This document shows positions 27,672-36,514 of a stretch of DNA of 64,000 nucleotides, one piece after another. The DNA is from Achromobacter sp. AONIH1. Its GTDB lineage: Bacteria; Pseudomonadota; Gammaproteobacteria; Burkholderiales; Burkholderiaceae_B. Location: contig NZ_CP026124.1 of NCBI RefSeq assembly GCF_002902905.1, forward strand, positions 4,650,001 to 4,714,000. Reading direction: 5' to 3'. The position numbers were made by a program, and so were the translations under genes. Every line of letters begins with the position of its first letter. Position 1 is the stretch's first letter. The notes under the pieces are model-generated. The model did no database searches. It was not told the DNA's origin and saw nothing but the letters and a program-made list of their open reading frames with translations.

Positions 27672-28973
27672 TCAGGCGCCCTTGCCGCCCAGCACCAGCG
27701 GCTGGCTGCGCGCGGCGCCCCGGTCGTAGCGCGACAGGCCCAGGTCGTCGGCGCGGATGGCCGGACGCTGGCCCATGACCTGATCCGCCACCAGCTTGCC
27801 CGAACCGCAGGCCATGGTCCAGCCCAGCGTGCCGTGGCCGGTGTTCAGGAACAGGTTGTCGTAGCGGGTGGCGCCCACCACCGGCGTGCCATCCGGCGTC
27901 ATCGGCCGCAGGCCGGTCCAGAATTCGGCGCGCGGCAGGTCGCCGCTGCCGGGGAAGAGATCATCCACCACCATCTCCAGCGTCTTGCGGCGGGCGTCCT
28001 TCAGGCGCAGGTCGAAACCCGCCACCTCGGCCATGCCGCCGACGCGGATGCGCTGGTCAAAGCGCGTCACGGCGATCTTGTAGGTTTCGTCCAGGATGGT
28101 CGACACCGGCGCGGCGGACTCGTCGACCATGGGCACGGTCAGCGAATAGCCCTTGAGCGGATAGACCGGCAAGTCCAGGCCCAGCGGCTCCAGGAAGCCG
28201 CGCGTGTAGCTGCCGAAGGCGGCCACGTAGCGGTCGGCGGTCAGCACCTCGTCGCCGACGCGCACGCCGGTGATCTGGCCACCCGCGGTGTTCAGGCCGG
28301 CCACGTTCTGGCCATAGCGAAACTCCACGCCCAGCTCGGCGGCCATGGCCGCCAGGCGGGTGGTGAACAGATGGCAGTCGCCGGTCTCGTCGTTGGGCAG
28401 GCGCAGACCACCGCTCAGCTTGTGGCTGGAGCGTTCGAGGGCCGGCTCGGCGGTGGCCAGACGGTTGCGGTCCAGCAGCTCGTAGGGCACGCCGACCTCT
28501 TCCAGCACGGCGATGTCGCGGCGGGCCGCCTCCAGCTGCGCCTCGGTGCGGAACAGCTGCAGCGTGCCGCGCGTGCGCTCTTCATAATGGATGCCGGTGG
28601 CCGCGCGCAGTTCGCGCAGGCAATCGCGGCTGTACTCGGACAGGCGCAGCATGCGTTCCTTGTTGACCGCGTAGCGCTCGGCCGAACAGTTGGCCAGCAT
28701 GGCCGCCATCCATTTCAGCTGGAACAGGCTGCCGTCCAGGCGGATCGCCAGCGGCGCATGCTTCTGGAACAGCCACTTGATGGCCTTCATCGGAATGCCG
28801 GGCGCGGCCCACGGCGTGGAATAACCGGGCGAGACCTGGCCGGCGTTGGCGTAGCTGGTCTCCTTGGCGGCCGCGGGCTGGCGGTCCAGCACCGTCACTT
28901 TGGCGCCCTGGCGGGCCAGGTAATAGGCGGTCGTCGTGCCGATGACACCGCTGCCGAGGACGATCACATGCAT
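27672..28973 (-). CDS. dadA: D-amino acid dehydrogenase DadA
   Basis: A 433-residue FAD enzyme that oxidises D-amino acids, chiefly D-alanine, to keto acids and passes electrons to the respiratory chain; peripheral on the inner membrane. The N-terminal Rossmann motif is GSGVIG (residues 7-12) followed by [19 protein letters not shown]; family segments include [24 protein letters not shown] and the C-terminal [14 protein letters not shown]. Length is normal. It is transcribed divergently from an Lrp-type regulator, the standard arrangement for alanine catabolism. No dadX racemase is present in the window. Confidence 0.96.
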   Translation of the reverse strand: MHVIVLGSGVIGTTTAYYLARQGAKVTVLDRQPAAAKETSYANAGQVSPGYSTPWAAPGIPMKAIKWLFQKHAPLAIRLDGSLFQLKWMAAMLANCSAERYAVNKERMLRLSEYSRDCLRELRAATGIHYEERTRGTLQLFRTEAQLEAARRDIAVLEEVGVPYELLDRNRLATAEPALERSSHKLSGGLRLPNDETGDCHLFTTRLAAMAAELGVEFRYGQNVAGLNTAGGQITGVRVGDEVLTADRYVAAFGSYTRGFLEPLGLDLPVYPLKGYSLTVPMVDESAAPVSTILDETYKIAVTRFDQRIRVGGMAEVAGFDLRLKDARRKTLEMVVDDLFPGSGDLPRAEFWTGLRPMTPDGTPVVGATRYDNLFLNTGHGTLGWTMACGSGKLVADQVMGQRPAIRADDLGLSRYDRGAARSQPLVLGGKGA

Positions 28974-29030
28974 GATTCTTTCCGATGGTTGGTTTTATGC
29001 AGGAATTTCTGTAGTCTATGACCCTTATCA

Positions 29031-29045
29031 CAGTGAATATCACTG
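29031..29045. promoter_or_regulatory. Lrp-type palindrome between dadA and its regulator
   Basis: CAGTGA-ATA-TCACTG, a perfect 6-bp dyad with a 3-base centre, total 15 bp. It fits the size and outer bases of the Lrp consensus and lies in the 135-bp divergent gap, 58 bp from the dadA start and 64 bp from the regulator start. Confidence 0.75.
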
Positions 29046-29108
29046 AAGATTTTGCTTTGGCAGTGCTTTTTCCCGACCAACCCTGCTTTTTGACCCCGCG
29101 AAAGTGAA

Positions 29109-29576
29109 ATGCGCGAACTGGACCGCCTAGACCTGAAAATCCTGGATATCCTGCAGCGCGAGGGCCGCATTCCGGTCACGGAATTGGCCGAGCGCGTGAA
29201 CCTGTCCGCCACCCCCTGCTCCGACCGCATCAAGCGCATGGAGCGCGAGGGCGTGATCACCGGTTACCACGCGCGCGTCAATCCGGCGGCGCTGGGCAAG
29301 AACCTGCTGGTGTTCCTGGAAATCAAGCTGTCCGCCAAGTCCGGCGACGTGTTCGACAAGGTCAAGCAGGAACTGCTGTACGTACCCGAAGTCATGGAAT
29401 GCCACCTGGTGTCCGGTGAGTTCGACTACCTGGTCAAGGCGCGCCTGAGCGAAATGAACGAATACCGCCGCCTGCTCGGCGAGATCCTCAAGCGCCTGCC
29501 CGCTTCCGCCGAATCGCACAGCTACATCGTGATGGAAGAGATCAAGGAATCGCTGTATCTGCCCGTCGATAGATAG
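29109..29576 (+). CDS. Lrp/AsnC-family transcriptional regulator
   Basis: A 155-residue DNA-binding regulator. The N-terminal helix-turn-helix occupies about residues 5-60 (LDRLDLKILDILQREGRIP, VTELAERVNLSATPCSDRIKRMEREGVI), and the C-terminal ligand-binding RAM domain shows PEVMECHLVSGEFDYLVKARL. Length and organisation match Lrp and the alanine-responsive DadR-type regulators. The divergent dadA gene and the shared palindrome make dadA its likely target, activated by alanine; autoregulation is also likely. Confidence 0.95.
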   Translation: MRELDRLDLKILDILQREGRIPVTELAERVNLSATPCSDRIKRMEREGVITGYHARVNPAALGKNLLVFLEIKLSAKSGDVFDKVKQELLYVPEVMECHLVSGEFDYLVKARLSEMNEYRRLLGEILKRLPASAESHSYIVMEEIKESLYLPVDR

Positions 29577-29693
29577 ACACGCGCGATTTGTAACAGAGCC
29601 GGCGGCCAGCGGCTGGTATGCTGGCACCCCTTTTGCCCCCCGGCCGGCCCCGCGCCTGCCCTGCGGCGCGCGTCCTGATGCTTGTTTTCGCCT

Positions 29694-30362
29694 ATGCACC
29701 GTCTCTATAAATACTTCTTCCGTGGCCTGATCACGGTCCTGCCCCTGGCCCTGACGGTATACCTGCTGTATATCTTCCTGGCCTGGACCGAGGCCGTGGC
29801 GCTGACCTTCCTGCGCCCGTTCATCGGCGGCTTCTACGTGCCGGGCATGGGCCTGGCCCTGGGCATCCTCGGCATTCTGCTGATCGGCTACCTGGTGTCC
29901 AAGGAGCGCGTCAAGCGCGTCCTGACGCTGGTGGAAACGCCCTTCACCAACCTGCCCGTGGTCAAAAGCATCTATTCCTCGCTCAAGAGCTTCGCCGACT
30001 ATTTCTCGCCCAGCGCCAAGACCAATGCGCAGCAGGTCGTGATCCTGCGCATTCCCGGCCAGCAGCTGGAACTGGTCGGCCTGGTGACCCGGCGCAACTT
30101 GGACGGCCTGCCCGAAGGCTTCAGTCCGGGCGCGCGCGTGGCGGTCTACCTGCCCATGGGCTACATGATTGGCGGCTACACCGTGTTCGTGCCGCAGGAA
30201 TGGGTGCAGCCGATCCAGATGTCGGTGGAGGAAGCCATGCGTTCCTCGCTGATCGCCTGGATGGCGCGCGCCGAGCCCAGCGTCCGAGCGCCAGGCGACG
30301 TGCCTTCGGCCGGCAACCCGCCCCCGCCCGCCAATCCGCCGGCCGCCAATGGCCCGGCCTGA
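29694..30362 (+). CDS. DUF502-family membrane protein
   Basis: A 222-residue inner-membrane protein of the DUF502 family. The ATG at 29694 gives HRLYKYFFRGLITVLPLALTVYLL, the typical first helix; a second helix is GLALGILGILLIGYLVS, followed by TPFTNLPVVKSIYSSLKSFADYF and the soluble VFVPQEWVQPIQMSVEEAMRSSLI. The tail is Pro/Ala/Asn-rich. Function of the family is unknown; homologues sit near translation or tRNA-synthetase genes in many proteobacteria. First of a run of four plus-strand genes. Confidence 0.92.
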   Translation: MHRLYKYFFRGLITVLPLALTVYLLYIFLAWTEAVALTFLRPFIGGFYVPGMGLALGILGILLIGYLVSKERVKRVLTLVETPFTNLPVVKSIYSSLKSFADYFSPSAKTNAQQVVILRIPGQQLELVGLVTRRNLDGLPEGFSPGARVAVYLPMGYMIGGYTVFVPQEWVQPIQMSVEEAMRSSLIAWMARAEPSVRAPGDVPSAGNPPPPANPPAANGPA

Positions 30363-30391
30363 CGTCCGCTTTCCTGGATATTTCCCTCGCC

Positions 30392-30667
<276 letters not shown>

Positions 30668-30701
30668 CCCCGCCCCTGCCACTCACCGAGCCCGATCCGC
30701 C

Positions 30702-31277
30702 ATGAAATTCAAGATGCCCCGGAATTCCATCTTCGCGGTGCTGCTGCGCTCGCCCTGGTGGATCAGCGCGGCCATCGCGGCGCTGCTGAGCGTGGGTGGT
30801 TTCGCCGCACTGCCGCTGGAGTACGCGGCCATGGGCGTGTTCGCCGCCATCCCTTTCGCCGTGATCGCCATCATGGCGGCCTGGAAGCAGCTGCGCGCGC
30901 CGTCCGAGACGCGCGTGCAGGCCGTGGCGCAGGCCGCCGCCGCGATGTCCTGGACGGATTTTTCCCGCACGGTTCAAGCCGGCTTCCAGCGCGACGGCTG
31001 CGAGGTCGAGCGCCTGCAGGCGCCCGGCGCCGATTTCGCCCTGAGCAAGGACGGCCACGTCGCCATCGTCGGCGCCCGGCGCTGGAAGGCGGCGCGCGTC
31101 GGCGTCGAGCCCTTGCGAGAATTGCAGGCCGAACGCGAACGCCGCGGCGCGCGCGAAGCCATCTGCATCGCCCTGGGCGAAGTGCCCGACACGGCCCTGC
31201 AATACGCACGTGCGAACGGCGTCTCGCTGATGCAGGCGCCCGAACTGGCCAAGCTGCTGCGCGACCTGAAAACCTGA
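30702..31277 (+). CDS. Membrane-anchored Mrr-like restriction endonuclease fold protein, degenerate
   Basis: A 191-residue protein with two hydrophobic helices (about residues 18-38 and 41-60) followed by an Mrr-like nuclease domain. The domain pattern is recognisable: WTDFSRTVQAGFQRDGCEVE, GADFALSKDGHVAIVGARRWK and VGVEPLRELQ. The first catalytic Asp is present (Asp111), but the usual Q-x-K of the core strand reads G-x-R (Gly124, Arg126), so cleavage activity is doubtful. It lies 34 bp after the S4 gene. Possible roles are a DNA- or RNA-binding membrane protein or a decayed nuclease. Confidence 0.78.
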   Translation: MKFKMPRNSIFAVLLRSPWWISAAIAALLSVGGFAALPLEYAAMGVFAAIPFAVIAIMAAWKQLRAPSETRVQAVAQAAAAMSWTDFSRTVQAGFQRDGCEVERLQAPGADFALSKDGHVAIVGARRWKAARVGVEPLRELQAERERRGAREAICIALGEVPDTALQYARANGVSLMQAPELAKLLRDLKT

Positions 31278-31365
31278 GCGCGGGCCGCCGGGACGCCGCA
31301 AGCCGCGATCCCGGGCCGCGCCATTGCGATGGTCTCGAACCCCGCCCATTTCCGGAATTCCCGCC

Positions 31366-31764
31366 ATGCTCTACCGCACGCTCGCCGACCTGGTGCTGGC
31401 TTTCCACGCGGTCTTCATCGCCTTCGTGATGTTCGGCGGCCTGCTGGCCTTGTGGCGTCCGCGCCTGGCGTGGCTGCACCTGCCCGCGCTGGCCTGGGGC
31501 GCGCTGGTGATCGGCATGGGTTGGCTCTGTCCGCTGACGCCGCTGGAAAACGCGTTGCGCGCCCGCGCCGGCCAGCAGGGTTATGCCGGCGGCTTCATCG
31601 AGCACTATCTGACCGCCGCCATCTACCCGGAAGGGTTAACCCGCGAGACGCAGATCGTGCTGGCCACCTTGCTGGTCGCTGGCAATCTCGTCGTCTATGG
31701 CCTGTGGCTGTGGCGCCGGCGGACCGCCCGTCCCGCAGGTCCGCCCGGCAGTTACGGCCGATGA
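31366..31764 (+). CDS. DUF2784-family membrane protein
   Basis: A 132-residue protein with three or four hydrophobic helices. The start ATG at 31366 gives MLYRTLADLVLAFHAVFIAFVMFGGL; the conserved WGALVIGMGWLCPLTPLENALR and GGFIEHYL segments are diagnostic of DUF2784. Function unknown. Last gene of the plus-strand run starting at the DUF502 gene; 88 bp separate it from the Mrr-like gene. Confidence 0.92.
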   Translation: MLYRTLADLVLAFHAVFIAFVMFGGLLALWRPRLAWLHLPALAWGALVIGMGWLCPLTPLENALRARAGQQGYAGGFIEHYLTAAIYPEGLTRETQIVLATLLVAGNLVVYGLWLWRRRTARPAGPPGSYGR

Positions 31765-31816
31765 TCTGGGCCCGTGATCCGGTCCGGCACGACCGGCCGT
31801 GGAAAGAACGGCGCGC

Positions 31817-32947
31817 TCAGGCCAGGCTGCGGGCGATCACCAGGCGCTGGATGTCGCTGGTGCCCTCGTAGATCTGGCAGACGCGCACGTCGCGATAGAT
31901 GCGCTCGACCGGAAAATCCTTCAGGTAGCCGTAGCCGCCCAGCGTCTGGATCGCCGCCGAGCAGACCTGCTCGGCCATCTCGGACGCGTACAGCTTGGCC
32001 ATCGAGGCTTCGGTCAGCGCCGGCCTGCCGGCCTCGCGCAAGGCCGCCGCGTGCAGCACCATCTGCCTGGCCGCGTGGATGCGCGTGGCCATGTCAGCCA
32101 GGCGGAAGGCCACGGCCTGGTGCTCCATGATGGGCTTGCCGAAAGCCTGCCGGTCGCGCGCATAATCGCGCGCGCACTCGAAGGCCGCGCGCGCCATGCC
32201 CACCGCCTGCGAGGCGATGCCGATGCGACCGCCCTCAAGGTTGGCCAGCGCGATCTTGTAGCCCTGGCCTTCCTCGCCCAGCCGCCACGCGGCCGGGATG
32301 CGCATGTCCTCGAAGGCGATCTGGCAGGTGTCGGACAGATTCTGTCCGAGCTTGTCCTCGACACGCACGACCTGGTAGCCCGGGGTGTCGGTCGGGACGA
32401 TGAAGGCCGAGATGCCGCGCTTGCCGGCGTCCGGGTCGGTGACGGCGAACACGATCACTGTCTGGCCGGTGCGCCCGGACGTGATGAACTGCTTGGCGCC
32501 GTTGATCACGTAATGGTCGCCGTCACGGCGCGCGCGGGTGCGCAGGCTACTGGCGTCCGAGCCGGCTTGCGGCTCGGTCAGCGCGAAGCCGCCGATATGC
32601 TCGCCGCGCGCCAGCGGACGCAGGAAGCGTTCCTTCTGCTCGTCCGTGCCGAATTTCAGGATCGGCATGCAGGCCACGGAGTTGTGCACGCTCATGATGG
32701 TGGAACAGGCGCCGTTGCCGGCCGCGATCTCCTCCAGCGCCACGGCGTAAGACAGATAGCCGCTGGCGTTGCCGTCCCAGTCCTCGGGCACCAGCATGCC
32801 GAAGAAGCCCAGCTCCGCCATCTCGCGGATCGCCTCGGCGGGGTACGCGTGCTCACGGTCCCAGCGTTCGGATCCGGGCGCCAGGCGCTCCTGGGCGAAA
32901 CGGCGCGCCATCTCCTGGACGCTCTGCTGCTCTTCGGTCAATAACAT
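31817..32947 (-). CDS. Acyl-CoA dehydrogenase
   Basis: A 376-residue flavoenzyme that introduces the alpha-beta double bond in acyl-CoA. Standard segments: LTEEQQSVQEMARRFAQERLAP at the N-terminus, GGFALTEPQAGSDASSLRTRA for FAD and substrate binding, QAFGKPIMEHQAVAFRLADMAT, and the catalytic-base region QTLGGYGYLKDFPVERIYRDVRVCQIYEGTSDIQRLVIAR. Length is typical for short/branched or butyryl-CoA types. It is flanked by non-coding gaps and looks monocistronic. Chain-length preference is unknown. Confidence 0.95.
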   Translation of the reverse strand: MLLTEEQQSVQEMARRFAQERLAPGSERWDREHAYPAEAIREMAELGFFGMLVPEDWDGNASGYLSYAVALEEIAAGNGACSTIMSVHNSVACMPILKFGTDEQKERFLRPLARGEHIGGFALTEPQAGSDASSLRTRARRDGDHYVINGAKQFITSGRTGQTVIVFAVTDPDAGKRGISAFIVPTDTPGYQVVRVEDKLGQNLSDTCQIAFEDMRIPAAWRLGEEGQGYKIALANLEGGRIGIASQAVGMARAAFECARDYARDRQAFGKPIMEHQAVAFRLADMATRIHAARQMVLHAAALREAGRPALTEASMAKLYASEMAEQVCSAAIQTLGGYGYLKDFPVERIYRDVRVCQIYEGTSDIQRLVIARSLA

Positions 32948-33141
32948 GCTTGTCTCCTGTCTATTCTCGAAGCGGCCCGGCGCGGGATCGGCGCCGGCCG
33001 GCGGGTTCGGATGTGCCTGGACCGCCTGTCATGCAGGCGCCGCACGACTGCGAGAATACACCGCCCGCCGCCGGCCCGGGGATGGCCGGAGCCATGCGGC
33101 CAGGGGTGGATTTCTTGCGGGCGTCTCCGCGGGACGGCGGA

Positions 33142-34452
33142 CTAGGTGCACTGCCAGAAATGTCCGCTGACGCGGCAATGCGCGCACCAGAAACTGTAGT
33201 TGCAACCGCCGCTGCCCCACATCCATTCGTTGCCGTCGTCCTGCGGCAGGTCGGAGTCCAACTGGAAAGCGAAGGACATCTTGTGGCCGCAATCGGGGCA
33301 AGGCGGATACCAGGCCTGCTGCACCCAGCTGGGCGCGCCGCCGACGCGGCTCAGGTTCTGCTGGCCGTTCGAGTCACCCCAATCCTGCCAGGCCCAGCGC
33401 GCGGGCGCCTCGAACAGCGTGACCTCGGCCGACGCCAGCGGTTCGGCGGGAAACTGCGGCTCGATCGCCACGTCCTTGCGCTGCGTGGGATGGGCTTGCG
33501 GCAGGCCCTCGGCGTCATGCCGGTAGAACAGGGCCGACTCCTCCCAGCCCAGACAGGACAGGCAGACGCCGAAGCTGAGCGGGCCGTCGCAGGCGATGCC
33601 GGCGCGCGCCGGCTGGTCGAGCGACAACAGGCGGTGCAACGGGCCGTGACACAGGCCGCAAGTACCCGGCAATGCGCCGCCCATGCCCGCCAGCTGCACC
33701 GCCGTGGCGTCCTTGCCGGGGCCGTCGAAGCGCTTCCAGGTCGGATGCAGCGCGCGGATCTCGCGCCGCCACGCCGGTTGCGAGGCGTCCATGTGACGGC
33801 GCTGCGCGGCGCTGGCGGAGATGTGCAGCGGGCGGCTGTCATGCAGTGGCCGCAGTCCGCCCTCTTCCAGCGCATAGCCCAGCAGGTCCATCCAGGCCTC
33901 CTGGTCCATGTCCGGCTGTCCGGCGCAGGCCCGGCGCCACGCCTCCAGCGTCACATCGGGCTGGCGCGCATGCAGCAACGCCACGGCGCGGCTGCGCCGC
34001 AGCGCTTCGTCGGTCTCGCCATCCAGGCGGTCCAGCCATTCGTGCGCCGTGGCCGCGTCCATCGCCCGCCAGGCGAAGTCCGCGTAGTAGCGCGGCCCGC
34101 CGGCTTCGGCGCGCGTCGCCGCCAGCAGCTGCTCCCAACTGCCCGAATACAGTTCAGGCCATTGCAGCGCCGCCGAATCCAGCACCTCTTCCATCGCCTC
34201 GCCGTGCTTGCCGTCCCGCGCATCCTGCCAGACCCGCCGCAGCGTGGCGGCATACGATGCATCGTCCATCAGGTCCAGCGCGGTGTCGATGAAGGTCGAG
34301 TGCTTTTGCCCGCTGTCCAGGAAGCCCAGCACCAGCTCGCCCAGCGCGGCAGGATCCTCGCGCCGCAGCGCCAGCACCTGTGACATCGGGTCGTTGTTGT
34401 TCTTCCAGCCCAGGCTGGCATAGGCTTGCAGGATTTCAGCGGGTGTCATCAT
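33142..34452 (-). CDS. Unrecognised Cys-rich protein, DUF1963/CbrC-like C-terminal part
   Basis: A cytoplasmic protein of about 436 residues that I cannot place firmly. The N-terminal 150 residues are helical and acidic. The middle has a CxxC-containing segment (GTCGLCHGPLHRLLSL, GVCLSCLGWEE). The C-terminal 70 residues contain CPDCGHKMSFAFQLDSDLP and CNYSFWCAHCRVSGHFWQC, a pattern like DUF1963/YwqG-type proteins, with several likely zinc ligands. Start is either of two adjacent ATGs (34452 or 34449), both with a poor ribosome site. It shares orientation with the DUF2971 gene 85 bp upstream. Confidence 0.7.
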   Translation of the reverse strand: MMTPAEILQAYASLGWKNNNDPMSQVLALRREDPAALGELVLGFLDSGQKHSTFIDTALDLMDDASYAATLRRVWQDARDGKHGEAMEEVLDSAALQWPELYSGSWEQLLAATRAEAGGPRYYADFAWRAMDAATAHEWLDRLDGETDEALRRSRAVALLHARQPDVTLEAWRRACAGQPDMDQEAWMDLLGYALEEGGLRPLHDSRPLHISASAAQRRHMDASQPAWRREIRALHPTWKRFDGPGKDATAVQLAGMGGALPGTCGLCHGPLHRLLSLDQPARAGIACDGPLSFGVCLSCLGWEESALFYRHDAEGLPQAHPTQRKDVAIEPQFPAEPLASAEVTLFEAPARWAWQDWGDSNGQQNLSRVGGAPSWVQQAWYPPCPDCGHKMSFAFQLDSDLPQDDGNEWMWGSGGCNYSFWCAHCRVSGHFWQCT

Positions 34453-34537
34453 GGGTGCGGGCCGCGATGCGCGGCGCATGAATTAAGGGGGTTGGGCGTC
34501 GCCGCGCTCCGCCCGGATCGGTTCGCTCGCGAGACGT

Positions 34538-35158
34538 CTAGCGCGGCCGCGCCAGGCGTTTCCATTCCTCGTTTTCCACCAGCGAGGAACGGTACACGCG
34601 CAGCTTGGCGCAACCCTCGATGGTCTTGAGCAACTTCTTGACCTGATCGCAGACCGACGCCGGCAACCAGGGACTGAGCGTCACGCGCCGGACCGCCGAC
34701 CGGTCCACCGGCACGCGCAGCAAGGGCGTGTCGCGCGTCTTCCTGCCGACGAAGAGCCGGAACTCCTTCTCGTCGCGAAACGCGTGGCGCTTCAGGAACG
34801 GCAGGTCGGACTCGGCCACGGGCTGTTCGCGCAGCGCCTTGATGGTGCGATACTGCACGGTCTCGGCGCGCAGGCCCGGCACGTCGGCTACCTCGGCGAT
34901 GAGCTTGTCCTTGTCGAACTCGATGCACACGCCGCCGCTGCCGTTCGAGAAAACGCGCCAGTGGTGGTAGGTCTCGAAGGCCTCGGCCAGGCACAAGGCA
35001 TAGATGCCCTCCAGTTCCCTGGCGCGCGCGTACTCCTCGATATAGAACGAATCGTTGCGGTCGTCCCAGGCCTTGGGATTGAGCAGCGCGAGCTCGCCCG
35101 ATTGCAGGTAGTCGATCAGGTAAGGCAGTTCGGTGTATCGGCGCAGGGTGGTGGCCAA
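34538..35158 (-). CDS. DUF2971-family protein
   Basis: A 206-residue cytoplasmic protein of the DUF2971 family: YRYTELPYL-like N-terminus (LRRYTELPYLIDYLQSGELALLNPKAWDDRNDSFY), the central VFSNGSGGVCIEFDKDKL, and FRDEKEFRLFVG. I place the start at a TTG (35158) because GGGAG lies 7 bases upstream and the conserved N-terminus begins there; the frame is open further upstream but that portion is Ala/Arg-rich and non-conserved. The molecular function of DUF2971 is unknown. Confidence 0.82.
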   Translation of the reverse strand: MATTLRRYTELPYLIDYLQSGELALLNPKAWDDRNDSFYIEEYARARELEGIYALCLAEAFETYHHWRVFSNGSGGVCIEFDKDKLIAEVADVPGLRAETVQYRTIKALREQPVAESDLPFLKRHAFRDEKEFRLFVGRKTRDTPLLRVPVDRSAVRRVTLSPWLPASVCDQVKKLLKTIEGCAKLRVYRSSLVENEEWKRLARPR

Positions 35159-35210
35159 GTCAACGCTCCCGTGGGGTCCAGCCGCCAGTCTACCCGCTTC
35201 GGCCCGAGCT

Positions 35211-36239
35211 TCAGCGCAGGGCCTGGCGCATGAAAGCGACGACGCCGGCGTTGAAATCGCGATGAAAAGCCGCCCGGTCGAAACCCGGGCCATCGGTGCA
35301 CAGCGACGGCAGCGCGTCGGCCTGCGCCTGCGAGCACGGCGCCACGAACGCAAAATGACCCGCGCCGGCGACCCGGCGGAAATCAGTCCCCGCCGGCAAG
35401 CCCTGGCGCAGCGCTTCCACGCTGGCAGGCGTCACGCCGTCACCGCCCTGCTCAGACGCCCACAGCTGGACAGACGCGGCCACGCCGGCCAAGGCCGACG
35501 GCGCGAACGCATTGAGCGGATCGGCGATCACCAGGGCCTTGACGCGGACATCCTTCGGGTAAGGCTGGACCGGCGCCTTGCCTGCCGCGATGTCGCGACA
35601 CATGGGCAGCCCCGGCTGCGATTCGCAGAACGACAACCCCTGACTGAAATCCGGCGCGGCGCCCGCCAGCACCAGGCCGGTATAGCCGCCACGCGAGAAA
35701 CCAAAGAAGCCGACCGCGTCAGAGCGCAGCTGCGCCCTGCCCGGCCAGGCGCCGGTCATGTAGTCGATGAGCCGTCGGATCTCGCGCGGACGCGTCGAGA
35801 AGATCGACAGGTAGCCCTGCCGCGAGCGGTCCAGGGCGTTGTCGCCCGTGTGGTTCAGCGCGGCCACCACGAAGCCGGCCTCGGCCAGCGCCCGCGCCGT
35901 GTCGTGATGGCCAAGGAAAGACCCGCCCGAGCCGTGCGACATCACCACCAGCGTCATCGGCCCCGCCGGCATCGGGCAGTCCGGCGTGCCGGCGATGACG
36001 CTACGGCCGACCGTGATCTCGACCTCCGGCGCGTCGCAGGGGTACCACGCCGCGCCTTGCAGCGCGGGACCGTTCATGTCCATGGGCAAGCTGATGCGCT
36101 GGAATCCAACCGCCTGGGCCTGGCTGGCGGCCAGACTCAATGCCGCCGCCGCGAACAGGCCGGACACGCGTTTGCGCGAGACGGCGATGCGATCTGGAAC
36201 GGCAAACAAGCGCGACGCGGACTTTACAAAACAGGACAT
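35211..36239 (-). CDS. Secreted alpha/beta hydrolase (dienelactone- or PAF-acetylhydrolase-like)
   Basis: A 342-residue hydrolase. A long signal region ends near QAQA-VG (about residue 43). The catalytic serine sits in GFSRGG within AVGFFGFSRGGYTGLVLAG; the oxyanion strand is LVVMSHGSGGSFLGHHDTARALAEAGF, and a late catalytic His is in GAGHFAFVAP. Several Cys may form disulfides in the periplasm. The ATG at 36239 is preceded by GAGG at 8 bases; a GTG 20 codons further in would give a shorter signal peptide. Substrate unknown; such enzymes hydrolyse esters or polymers. Confidence 0.85.
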   Translation of the reverse strand: MSCFVKSASRLFAVPDRIAVSRKRVSGLFAAAALSLAASQAQAVGFQRISLPMDMNGPALQGAAWYPCDAPEVEITVGRSVIAGTPDCPMPAGPMTLVVMSHGSGGSFLGHHDTARALAEAGFVVAALNHTGDNALDRSRQGYLSIFSTRPREIRRLIDYMTGAWPGRAQLRSDAVGFFGFSRGGYTGLVLAGAAPDFSQGLSFCESQPGLPMCRDIAAGKAPVQPYPKDVRVKALVIADPLNAFAPSALAGVAASVQLWASEQGGDGVTPASVEALRQGLPAGTDFRRVAGAGHFAFVAPCSQAQADALPSLCTDGPGFDRAAFHRDFNAGVVAFMRQALR

Positions 36240-36514
36240 GGGCCAGACCTCTGACAGGCGCGGCGTCTCCCATCGCGCCGCAGGACCGCGAGCATACACC
36301 GCGCAACAAGCCGCCAGACGCCGTCGTGCGAGCGACGGAAGCCGGGCAGCCCGCAGCAGGCGCCCACGCTCCCACAAAACCATTCGAAGCAAGTCAATCA
36401 AATTTGTAATTCCCCGGTCACCTGCCCGTTCTCTTCCCAACACCAAAATAAACCCGCATTGCCGGCAAGAACGGCTGCACAAGGCGCGACATAACAACAG
36501 GGGAGACAGCACAC
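36240..36514. promoter_or_regulatory. Divergent region between hydrolase and first porin gene
   Basis: No gene. The segment 36384-36455 is AT-rich relative to its surroundings and should carry the porin promoter; no -35/-10 pair is convincing. A GGGGAG ribosome site precedes the porin ATG. Confidence 0.45.

Noticed and set aside
28974..29108. Specific -35/-10 assignments for dadA and the Lrp-type gene
   Set aside because: Several weak hexamers are possible in this AT-rich gap but none has good spacing and match; only the palindrome is reported.
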